Shown one piece after another: positions 51,775-59,515 of a stretch of 64,000 nucleotides of DNA (within the stretch, counting starts at the first letter, position 1; every line of letters starts with the position of its first letter). Source of the DNA: CAZDQL01 sp964507325 (GTDB taxonomy: Bacteria > Planctomycetota > UBA1135 > GCA-002686595); NCBI GenBank assembly GCA_964507325.1, contig CAZDQL010000006.1:52474-116473 (forward strand), in the 5' to 3' direction. The position numbers and the translations under genes were made by a program. The notes under the pieces are model-generated. The model was not told the DNA's origin, did not search any database, and worked only from the letters and a program-made list of their open reading frames with translations.

Positions 51775-53199
51775 CTAGAAGGCCCGCGTTACCCCCGGCA
51801 CGGCGATGGGGTAGCGCCCCTCCGCGTCGGGGGCCACCGGCGCGTCGGAGTCTAAGGTCAGCTCGTCGAGCCCAGGAGCCAGCTCGAAGTCGGACTCGAG
51901 GGCCTGCTGCCAGGTGATCTCCTTCCCCGACTCGACTGCCATGCGACCGAGGATGCCGGTCAGGGCGGCGTGGGCGCAGCGCTCGGTCTCGTTGTAGGGG
52001 AGGTCCTCGCGGATGGCGCGGAACAGCCTGTCGTGCTCGACCTGGTAGGGGTTGGGCCGCTCGCCGTCGAACTGCCAGATCAGGCTCTCGGGCTCTTGGA
52101 CGTGGCCCCGGTAGAGCTTCGGCTGCGGCACCCCTTCGCCCAGGACCGCGCACCCGGTCGCTCCGTGCAGCACGTCGCCGAAGAAGCCCCAGCAGCCGTT
52201 GATGTGCCGGCCCTGCGCGGAGAGGCGAGTGCCGTCGGGGAAGGTGTAGGCGACGTCGTAGTGGTCGAAGAGCTGGTCGGGCTCCTGCCGCACCTGGCGG
52301 CCACCCTGACCCTGGGCCGAGATCGGCCAGGCGCCCTTGGCCCAGCAGGCGATGTCGAGGTTGTGGATCAGCCAGTCGAGGAGGAAGCTGCCGTTCAGCC
52401 AGGTGAAGCAGCTGTAGTTGCGGATCTGGTGGGCGAGCTCGCTCGAACCCTCCCGCCGCGGATTGAAGCCGACGGGGCCGTGAACGCGGTGAGCCCAGGC
52501 GGTGATGACCTCCCCGATCGCGCCGTCGTGGACCTGGCCGACCGCCTGCTGGAGCGGCTCGTAGTGCCGGCTCATCAGGCCGCCCGCGACCTTGAGTCCG
52601 CGCCGCGTCGCCTGCTCGCCGGCGCCCAGGACCCGGCGGATCCCCGGCGCGTCGACGGCGAAGGACTTCTCCATGAACACATGGCAGTCCTTCGCGATCG
52701 CGTACTCGAGGTGCTGCGGGCGGAAGGCGGGCGGCGTGGCCAGGAGCACGACGCCGCCGGGCGCGACCGCGTCGATCGCCTTGCGGAAGGCGTCGAGGCC
52801 GGTGAAGCGGCGCTCCTCGGGGAGGTCGACCTGTTCGGGGTACTGCGTGGAGAGGACCTTGGAGCTGGTCTCGATCTGACTGGCGAAGGCGTCGGCCATC
52901 GCCACCAGCTGCACGGGGCCCTCGGTGAGCAGAGCGTTGGCCGCCGCGCCGGTCCCGCGGCCCCCGCAGCCGACGAGGGCGACGTGCAGGAGCTCGGCGT
53001 CGCCGCCGCCCTCGCCCGCGGCCTGCTCCTGCGGTCCTCCGCGCGCCGGCAGCGCCACGCCGAGCGCTGATGCGCCCGCGAGGGCTCCGGAGGTCAGCCG
53101 CAGGAACTCACGGCGGGTGGGGGGGCCGCCGGTCTCCCGGGAGAGGTTGGTGCTCTGGCAGGACTCCCTGTTCGGGCGGATGGGGTAGCGGGTCGCCAT
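51775..53199 (-). CDS. Tat-exported Gfo/Idh/MocA-like oxidoreductase with EKS variant
   Basis: 474 residues with a twin-arginine signal preceded by a long n-region (PTRREFLRLTSGALAG, Arg29-Arg30). Rossmann: VALVGCGGRGTGAAANAL. The catalytic motif reads MEKSFAVDA, with Ser in place of the Pro of EKP. The C-terminal domain retains GSFLLDWLIHNLDIACW and PNPYQVEHDRLFRAI. ATG 53199 has GAGGAGC nine bases upstream. It is tail-to-tail with the Gfo/Idh gene at 50397 (seven bases between ends), and it is more like the 29293 gene than like that neighbour in its order of motifs. Confidence 0.88.
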   Translation of the reverse strand: MATRYPIRPNRESCQSTNLSRETGGPPTRREFLRLTSGALAGASALGVALPARGGPQEQAAGEGGGDAELLHVALVGCGGRGTGAAANALLTEGPVQLVAMADAFASQIETSSKVLSTQYPEQVDLPEERRFTGLDAFRKAIDAVAPGGVVLLATPPAFRPQHLEYAIAKDCHVFMEKSFAVDAPGIRRVLGAGEQATRRGLKVAGGLMSRHYEPLQQAVGQVHDGAIGEVITAWAHRVHGPVGFNPRREGSSELAHQIRNYSCFTWLNGSFLLDWLIHNLDIACWAKGAWPISAQGQGGRQVRQEPDQLFDHYDVAYTFPDGTRLSAQGRHINGCWGFFGDVLHGATGCAVLGEGVPQPKLYRGHVQEPESLIWQFDGERPNPYQVEHDRLFRAIREDLPYNETERCAHAALTGILGRMAVESGKEITWQQALESDFELAPGLDELTLDSDAPVAPDAEGRYPIAVPGVTRAF

Positions 53200-53317
53200 G
53201 GCAAGCTCCTCGGTGGGGGGGTCTTACGGCCCACGAGGCTACCCCGTTGGGCTCCGGGGCGGCTTGCGAATCTGCTCGGTGAAGGGAATCGAACAGGATG
53301 GCCGTAGGGGAGGGCCG

Positions 53318-54976
53318 TCACCGAGGCAGGGCCTCGAGAACCTCCACGAGTGCAGGCACGACACGCCTACCGTACGACGCGAGCGCACTGGCGGCCTCCG
53401 TGCCCACGACGGGCTGGCCGAGTAGAGCGAGCAAGGGCTCGAGCGCCGCGGAGTGCGGTGGGTCCATCCCCCCGAGCGCCAGCGCCGCCTGAGTGCGGAC
53501 GAAGGGATCGGGATCGGCGAGGAGGGGCAGCAGCTCCTGAGTGGCTTCCGGAATGCGCCGCAGCCGCTTCACGTAGCGCAGGGGCCAAGCACTCGCCTCC
53601 AGACTCACCACGGGAGGCCCCAGATAGCCTCCATCGAGCCAAACCTCTCTGATCTCCCAGGAGTATTCGCGCAGACCCTCCAAGAGGGCGGGCACGGCCT
53701 CCGGACCGATCTCGAAGCGCGGAAGCGGGTCGACGACCTCCGATGGCGGGTGGCTCCGGAGGAGCCGGCGTAGACACTCGAGGTCCTGGTCGCGGCTGTC
53801 GAGAAGGAGCTCGACCACCCGCCGGTCGGAGGGAGCGATCCGACTGGCGGCCCACAGCGCCGCGGCCCCCCTGTCCCCCTCCCCGATCAGCGCCAGAACA
53901 GGCTCTCGGCAGGCCTCCGCGGCCGGGCCGATCGATCCCAGAACGCCGAGCGCCAGGACGACGTGCCCGCGGCGATCCCCGGCGCGCTCCTCGATGATCG
54001 CGAGCAACGCGCCCTCGAAGGTCGCTGCGGCTGGACCGAGACGGTACAGCCCACTCAGAAGGTGGCGGTCCGGATCCTCGTGGCCGTCGAAGAGCGCGCG
54101 CTCGACCTCGTCCCGGGCACGCCGGCTGGTGGGCGCCAGGTCCACCAAGGCCTCTGCGGCCACTCGCTCGACGGTCCAGGCCGAGGGGTGCGACCACGTC
54201 TCGCCGCGGACGACCCCCGCGAGGCCTGCGATGGCCCCGCTCCGCACTGCGGGCTCCCGAGCCGCGCCGAAGCGTCCCAGCGCCTCGGTGAAGGCCAGCC
54301 GCGGGCGCTGATCGCTCGATTGTCCCTTGTTCCGACCCACTTCGCACTCGAGCAGTATCTCGAACGCCTCCGGCGTTCCTATCCGAGCGAGGATGCCGTA
54401 CGACCAGGCGTAGTCGTAGAGAGCCCAGCCGTCGTCGAGCTGCTCCCGGTACCACTGCACGACGATCTCGCCGCACTCGGGACCGAAGGGCACCAGGGCG
54501 GCGGCCGCCGCGGTCGCCGGGCGGCGTCTGTCCTCGAGGCCCTTCGTGAGAATGGGGACGCAGACGTCGGGCCGATCGAGGCCCACCCTGCCGAGCTCCT
54601 CGTAGATATCGGTGCGCTCGTAGGCCCCCCGGGGATCGCCCTCGGTCGCCGCGAGGCGCGCCAGGAGGTCGTCGAGGCGCGGGGGCTCAGGAGGGACAGG
54701 CTCCTGAGCCGGGGGCGCAGCCCTCGAAGGGACGACCGTCCGAGGCGGTTCGGCGAGTCGATCGAGGAGCCTCTGCGCGGCCGATGCGAGCTGCGGATCG
54801 GAGTGATCCGAGAGCCTCCGGAGCGTCGGCGCGGCACCGGCTCCCTCCTGTCCGAGCTGCCGGAGCGCACCTAGGGTGTGCAGGGCTCGCAGTACATCGG
54901 TCGGCACCGGTGCAGGAGCTCTGAGGGACTCCTGCGCCAGCCCGATGGTCACGAGGATGGCCCAGGTCTTCCACAT
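53318..54976 (-). CDS. Secreted HEAT-repeat protein
   Basis: 552-residue protein with a short signal peptide (MWKTWAILVTIGLAQE) and an otherwise all-helical structure with HEAT-like repeats, for example DDLLARLAATEGDPRG and LPLLADPDPFVRTQAALALGGMD, with A-L-x-x-L-x-x-x-G patterns throughout. Such proteins are scaffolds for protein interactions; no enzymatic motif is seen. It lies 59 bases downstream of the ABC uptake operon on the same strand, but this may not be functional linkage. Role unknown. Confidence 0.7.
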   Translation of the reverse strand: MWKTWAILVTIGLAQESLRAPAPVPTDVLRALHTLGALRQLGQEGAGAAPTLRRLSDHSDPQLASAAQRLLDRLAEPPRTVVPSRAAPPAQEPVPPEPPRLDDLLARLAATEGDPRGAYERTDIYEELGRVGLDRPDVCVPILTKGLEDRRRPATAAAAALVPFGPECGEIVVQWYREQLDDGWALYDYAWSYGILARIGTPEAFEILLECEVGRNKGQSSDQRPRLAFTEALGRFGAAREPAVRSGAIAGLAGVVRGETWSHPSAWTVERVAAEALVDLAPTSRRARDEVERALFDGHEDPDRHLLSGLYRLGPAAATFEGALLAIIEERAGDRRGHVVLALGVLGSIGPAAEACREPVLALIGEGDRGAAALWAASRIAPSDRRVVELLLDSRDQDLECLRRLLRSHPPSEVVDPLPRFEIGPEAVPALLEGLREYSWEIREVWLDGGYLGPPVVSLEASAWPLRYVKRLRRIPEATQELLPLLADPDPFVRTQAALALGGMDPPHSAALEPLLALLGQPVVGTEAASALASYGRRVVPALVEVLEALPR

Positions 54977-55035
54977 GCCGCGGATGTAGCCCGCCTACGG
55001 CGGCAGGTCACACGACCGCGAGTGGTGCAGCACTC

Positions 55036-55794
55036 TCAGCAGGTGCACGGAACCGCCCCGACGAACACGCGGCGCAGGCGAACCAGCTCCGCGAGGAACG
55101 ACTCCGAAAAGCGGTCGCGCGGTCGGGGGAGATCGAGGTGTTCGTCGTCCAGGACCCCTCCACCGCCGAGCACGAGGATGCGGTCGCCGAGGACCAGCGC
55201 CTCCTCGATGTTGTGGGTGACGAACAGCACCGTCGCCTGGCGCTCCGCCCAGATCTCCAGCAGGACCTCCTGCAGGGCGGCGCGCGTCTGTTCGTCGAGC
55301 GCGCCGAAGGGTTCGTCGAGGAGCAGCAGATCGCTCCCGGTGGCCAGGCCGCGGGCGATCGCGGCGCGCTGCTGCATCCCCCCCGACAGCTCGTAGGGGT
55401 GGGCGCGTTCCACCTCCTCCAGGCGCACCAGCTGGAGGAACTCGCGGGCCCTCCTGCGCGCCTCCGTCCGCGGAACGCCAGCCATCTGCATCGGGAAGGC
55501 CACGTTGTCCAGGACCCTGCGCCACGGCAGGAGCGAGTTCTGCTGGAAGACCATGCCGATCGAACCGGCGCGGCGGAGCTCACTGCCGAAGACCGCCGAT
55601 CCGGAAGTCGGCGTCTCCAGCCCGGTCAACAGGCGCAGCAGGGTGGTCTTGCCGCAGCCGGTGGGTCCGAGGATGCAGAGGAACTCCCCGCGGGCGACCT
55701 CGAGGTCGAGGTCGACCAGCACGGAGCGGTCGCCCCCCTCCGCTGCGGGGAAGACCTTGGAGAGGCCCTGGGTGACGATCGCGGGTTCGCTCAT
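55036..55794 (-). CDS. ABC transporter ATP-binding protein (nitrate/sulfonate/taurine type)
   Basis: 252 residues from ATG 55794, whose start overlaps the permease stop in ATGA. The frame is open upstream, but that is antisense of the permease. Walker A GPTGCGKTT (~45), Q-loop FQQNSLLPWRR, signature LSGGMQQRAAIARG, Walker B LLLLDEPFGALDEQ, and H-loop FVTHNIEEAL are all present. It powers uptake of a small anion-like or aromatic substrate in the SsuB/TauB/NrtD group. The C-terminus ends in an odd VPCTC. Confidence 0.92.
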   Translation of the reverse strand: MSEPAIVTQGLSKVFPAAEGGDRSVLVDLDLEVARGEFLCILGPTGCGKTTLLRLLTGLETPTSGSAVFGSELRRAGSIGMVFQQNSLLPWRRVLDNVAFPMQMAGVPRTEARRRAREFLQLVRLEEVERAHPYELSGGMQQRAAIARGLATGSDLLLLDEPFGALDEQTRAALQEVLLEIWAERQATVLFVTHNIEEALVLGDRILVLGGGGVLDDEHLDLPRPRDRFSESFLAELVRLRRVFVGAVPCTC

Positions 55795-56657
55795 CGCTCC
55801 CTCGCTTGCCAGCGGCCGACCCGATCCTCGAGGCGTCGCAGCACGGCGTTGGTCAAGAGGCCCAGCACGCCGATCACGACGATGCAGGCGAAGACGTAGT
55901 CGAAGCGCCCGACCTCGTCGGCGGTGGTGATCATGTAGGCCAGTCCCGAGCGCGTGCCCGGGTAGAACTCGGCGGCGACGATCACCATCCAGGCGATGCC
56001 CATCCCTATGCGCAGCCCCGCCACGATCGCGGGCAGGGAGGCGGGCAGGATGACGTGGCGGAAGACCTGCAAGCGCGAGGCCCCGTTGGTCACCGCGACC
56101 TCGATGAAGAGGGACTTGACGTGTGTCGCGCCGTGGACGGTGTTGACGAAGATCGGGAAGAACGCACCCCACCAGATCACCACCACCATCGCCCACGGGA
56201 CCTGGGCCAGGATGTCGTGCTCCCACGCCCGCTCCCCGTACAGGAGGCTGGCCGCCGAGGCGTTGCCGAAGATCAGGATCAGGATCGGCAGCCAGGCGAC
56301 CGGGCAGATCGGGCGCGTCATCTCGATCAAGGGGGAGAAGATCTCGCGGCAGATCCTCGAGCGCGCCACGACGAAGCCCAGCGGCACCGCCACGAGGCAC
56401 GCCAGGCCGAACCCCGCGAGCACGCGCAGCACGCTGATCAGCACGCCGTGCGCCAGCGAGCGGCTGTCGAGCCGCGGTTGCTCGAAGGGGTGGGCCAGCA
56501 CTGCGACCACCTCGCCGATCGACGGAACGAGGGTATTCTCGCGCAGCGAGGCCAGGTGCCAGAACCCGATGATCAAGAGGGGGAGCAGGGCTCCCAGCAG
56601 GAGAGCCCTGAGCCCCGCCCTCTTGGCGCGCTTCGATCGGGAGCTGGTCTCGCTCAA
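55791..56657 (-). CDS. ABC transporter permease (SsuC/TauC type)
   Basis: 288 residues from a TTG at 56657, which overlaps the binding-protein stop in TTGA (the longer frame to 56873 is antisense of the upstream gene's coding frame). Multiple membrane helices and the EAA-like loop NGASRLQVFRHVILPASLPAIVAG mark a binding-protein-dependent permease of the nitrate/sulfonate family. It is translationally coupled to both neighbours. A TTG start is unusual but fits the exact four-base overlap. Confidence 0.85.
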   Translation of the reverse strand: MSETSSRSKRAKRAGLRALLLGALLPLLIIGFWHLASLRENTLVPSIGEVVAVLAHPFEQPRLDSRSLAHGVLISVLRVLAGFGLACLVAVPLGFVVARSRICREIFSPLIEMTRPICPVAWLPILILIFGNASAASLLYGERAWEHDILAQVPWAMVVVIWWGAFFPIFVNTVHGATHVKSLFIEVAVTNGASRLQVFRHVILPASLPAIVAGLRIGMGIAWMVIVAAEFYPGTRSGLAYMITTADEVGRFDYVFACIVVIGVLGLLTNAVLRRLEDRVGRWQARER

Positions 56658-57766
56658 GGGTTCTTCAGCGCTTCCTCGTGCAGGGTCAGGTCGTGCACCA
56701 GATCGAAGCTCTCCTGCCAGCCGAGGTCCTTCAAGGCCCCCTCGAACTGGCCCGCCGCGTGCATCGACTCCAGCCAGGTCTTCAACCCCGCGCGGTACGC
56801 GTCCCCGGGATCGGTGGTGTAGACGATGTTCGGAACGCTCATCGCCTCCACCTCGGGATCGTTGCGGGTCCACTCGGCGGCGAGCCGGCTCGCCTGCTCG
56901 GGATTCTCGCCGATGAAGGTGGTGGTGTGGTGCAGCAGGGTCACCAGCGCCACCAGGGCACGCCGCTTGCTCGCGATCGCCTCCTCGGTCGCCGCCACGC
57001 AGCAGCAGGGGTGATACAGCCAGCGGCCCTCCGGCGGCAGGTCGGCGAGCAGGCTGATCACCTTGCCCACCCCCTTGTGCACGGCGATGCTGCCGAAGGG
57101 CTCGTTGATCACGGCGCCGTCGATCGTGCCCTTCTCCAGGCTGGGCACGATCTTGCCGCCGCCGCGGAGGTTCACCAGCTCGACGCCGCCCTCGACACCC
57201 GCTTCTCCATGGGGGATTCCCTCCGCGTCGAGCGCGCCTTCGAGGACCAGCTTGGCCACCGCCACGGGTGCCTTGTAGCCGATCTTGAGCGGCGTGTCGC
57301 TCGAACGGGCGAGCTCCACGAAACCGGCCCAGTCTTCGGCCGCTAGGCCGGGGCGCAGGAGCAGCATGTCGCCGTCGACGTTCAGCGGCGTGAGGATCTT
57401 GAACGGCGCCTGCTTGTCGACGAAGAAGATCACCGCGGGGATTCCCCCCAGGCCGACGTCGATCTCCCCGCGCTCCATCGCGGCGGGCATCTTCGATCCG
57501 CCGCCGACCTTGGTCAGGTGCAGCTCGGCCAGCACCTCACCCTTCTCGACCAGGTCGTAGACCTCGCGCTCCTTCTTCTCGACCAGCGAGATGCCGCAGG
57601 CCTCTTCGACCACGTCCGGTCGGAGAGCGGCGACGAAGAGGGCGATCTGGTGGTCGTGGCCCACGTGCCCGATGGTGATGCGCGTGGAGGAGGGGGCCTC
57701 ACCGCCGCAGGCGAAGAGGACCATCATCGCCATGAGGACCGCGACGAGTTTCCAGTAGCTGTGCAT
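56654..57766 (-). CDS. ABC transporter substrate-binding lipoprotein (NMT1/SsuA type)
   Basis: 370 residues with a lipoprotein signal (AMMVLFACGG, Cys20). It follows the periplasmic binding protein fold of the nitrate/sulfonate/thiamine-precursor group: RITIGHVGHDHQIALFVAAL at the start, MERGEIDVGLGGIPAVIFF, LNVDGDMLLLRPG, and WLYHPCCCVAATEEAI, which contains three consecutive cysteines. The ligand is not readable from sequence. It lies ten bases after the porin gene and overlaps the permease gene by four bases, so all four belong to one uptake operon. Confidence 0.87.
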   Translation of the reverse strand: MHSYWKLVAVLMAMMVLFACGGEAPSSTRITIGHVGHDHQIALFVAALRPDVVEEACGISLVEKKEREVYDLVEKGEVLAELHLTKVGGGSKMPAAMERGEIDVGLGGIPAVIFFVDKQAPFKILTPLNVDGDMLLLRPGLAAEDWAGFVELARSSDTPLKIGYKAPVAVAKLVLEGALDAEGIPHGEAGVEGGVELVNLRGGGKIVPSLEKGTIDGAVINEPFGSIAVHKGVGKVISLLADLPPEGRWLYHPCCCVAATEEAIASKRRALVALVTLLHHTTTFIGENPEQASRLAAEWTRNDPEVEAMSVPNIVYTTDPGDAYRAGLKTWLESMHAAGQFEGALKDLGWQESFDLVHDLTLHEEALKNP

Positions 57767-57776
57767 GGGGTTCCTC

Positions 57777-59039
57777 CTAGAACTTCAGCATGAAGGAGAC
57801 CTGGATGCGATCGCTGTCCGCATCGCCGTCGACGTACTCCGTCTCCATGCGGTCGTACTCGATCCCGACCGTCGCTCCGGGGTAGAAGCTGTACATCACG
57901 TTGGCGAAGGTGGTGGTGTTCTTCAGCCGGTGGGTGGAGCTCGGCCCGTGGAAATCGCCGTTCCTGGGGTCGTCGAACCCGTGGCCGGCCACGAAGCGCC
58001 ACTTCGGCTGCGGCTTCCAGATCACGTTGACGAACGCCCCCGAGGCGTCGATCTCCTCCACCCTGCCGTTGTCCACCACGTAGCTCTGCCAGACGCCGCC
58101 GCGGTACCCGTCGAGCGCCGTACCGGTCCACGCCTCGCCGAGCACGTCCAGTTCCTCAGTCAAGGGGACCTGGAAGTCGAGCGCCAGGCAGGTGGAGTCG
58201 TAGTGATCGTCGCCGGTCAGGTCGCCGCCGCCGCCGACTTCACGTTTGCCGACGAAGCCGCCGAGGCCGATCTTCATCGGCTTTGGTCCGGGTCCGGGGG
58301 TCTTCAGGCCGACGTGCGCCTGCAGGTCGGGCACGCCGCTGTCCTCGCCGTCGTCCTGGGAGTCGCCGTCGAGCTTGGCGCTGTCGCGAGCCACGGCCCG
58401 GGCGACCGCCAGGGCGAGCGTGAGATCGCTCTTGTCACCGGTGGCGACCTTCTTGCTGACGCGCAGCTGCGGGCGGCGGAAGGCGATGTTCCCCTGGCCC
58501 CAGCCGACCATCGTGTTCAGCTTCTTCATCTGGACCGGGCCGAAGACGTCCCACGTCTGCCCCGCGACCAGCGACCAGTCCCCGGGGAAGTCGAACTTCA
58601 TGTAGGCGTGACGCATCCGCAGCGCCGGCTGCAGCTCCTGTGTCTCGGTGTTCTTCTGGAGCGACTTGCCCAAGAAGTCGATCTCGATCTTCCCGAAGGC
58701 CTTGACTCCGTCACTCTCGGGGCCGTTCCAGTTGACACCCAGGCGCGAGTGCCGGGCGGTGACGTTGCTCTCCTCGTCCTCGTCGCCACCGGTGAGATCG
58801 TGGTAGTTCTTGACGAAGAAGGCGGTGTCCCCGAAGTTCGTCTCCGCGGAATCGCGGGACATGTCCAGCTTGAAGTGGCCGTAGAAGTCCAGGTTCAGCT
58901 TCTCCAGGATCCCGTCGACGTCCTCGCGCAGCGAGGCGATGACGCTGGGCTCGTCTGGCCCAGTTCCGGCGCCTTCCTGGGCGAACAGTGTGTCGGTGGA
59001 CAGCAGTGCGGCGACGGTCCATAGCGCAAGTGCTCTCAT
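57777..59039 (-). CDS. Outer-membrane porin-like beta-barrel protein
   Basis: 420 residues from ATG 59039 with GGAAGGAG about nine bases upstream. The signal peptide is MRALALWTVAALLSTDTLFAQ. A short coiled-coil-like segment (SVIASLREDVDGILEKLNLD) precedes alternating amphipathic strands (LDFYGHFKLDMSRDS, AFGKIEIDFLGKS) and the protein ends in SFMLKF, the C-terminal aromatic residue typical of outer-membrane barrels recognised by BAM. DcaP-like or phosphate-selective-porin-like families are possible. It begins the ABC operon and is likely its outer-membrane entry channel. Confidence 0.78.
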   Translation of the reverse strand: MRALALWTVAALLSTDTLFAQEGAGTGPDEPSVIASLREDVDGILEKLNLDFYGHFKLDMSRDSAETNFGDTAFFVKNYHDLTGGDEDEESNVTARHSRLGVNWNGPESDGVKAFGKIEIDFLGKSLQKNTETQELQPALRMRHAYMKFDFPGDWSLVAGQTWDVFGPVQMKKLNTMVGWGQGNIAFRRPQLRVSKKVATGDKSDLTLALAVARAVARDSAKLDGDSQDDGEDSGVPDLQAHVGLKTPGPGPKPMKIGLGGFVGKREVGGGGDLTGDDHYDSTCLALDFQVPLTEELDVLGEAWTGTALDGYRGGVWQSYVVDNGRVEEIDASGAFVNVIWKPQPKWRFVAGHGFDDPRNGDFHGPSSTHRLKNTTTFANVMYSFYPGATVGIEYDRMETEYVDGDADSDRIQVSFMLKF

Positions 59040-59054
59040 GCTCGTGTGCTCCTT

Positions 59055-59083
59055 CCGAGGCTCCGCCGGCAGCGCTGCCTCGG
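59055..59083 (-). promoter_or_regulatory. Leader hairpin next to the porin ribosome binding site
   Basis: On the minus strand CCGAGGC pairs with GCCTCGG (seven base pairs, 15-base loop), and the 3' arm ends directly against the AAGGAG of the porin gene. It could limit ribosome access. No T-run, so it is not a terminator. Confidence 0.35.
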
Positions 59084-59515
59084 CGAGCGGAGGAGGACGC
59101 GCGGGGCGGGAGCGCCAGCCGGCCCGCGCGCGTGGATCAATTCCCGCCTGGGGTCGTACCGGCCTGCCGAGCCCGACGGAGGTCGATCCCCGTGGCTCGC
59201 CGGTGTGTGGGAGGCGCCCATGGCCCCCAACAGCTCGTTCAGTGCCGGTACGGAAGCATCTCTGGTGGTCTCGATGGGGGGGGGTAGATCCACTGGAAGG
59301 GTATTGCCGGCACCCTTGTCCCGTCAACTGCCGATCGAGCGGGCCCTCGCCAGCCATGTCAGCACTGGAGGTACTTCGTCTACCCTGGATCGAACAGCAC
59401 GTCTGGTCTGCGAGTGGAGTATCCTCGTGAACGAGCGCCCCGTCTCCGATCGGTGTGCACTGAGCGGCTGCAGCGAGGTCCGCAGCCCCGGGACCGGTAG
59501 GGGGGGTCCTAGATC
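59084..59515. other. Intergenic region between divergent porin and HzsA-like genes
   Basis: About 430 bases without a convincing gene. It includes a G-tract (around 59275-59283), and TATCCT at 59420-59425 within GGAGTATCCT, a possible -10 box for the downstream gene. No convincing -35 box, operator or RNA structure was identified. Confidence 0.4.

Noticed and set aside
55795..56400. N-terminal extension of the ABC ATPase
   Set aside because: It covers the permease gene in another frame and shows no domain; the ATGA overlap marks the start.
56658..56873. 72-codon N-terminal extension of the ABC permease
   Set aside because: The extension is arginine- and glycine-rich, lies wholly inside the binding-protein gene in another frame, and the TTGA overlap supplies a better start.
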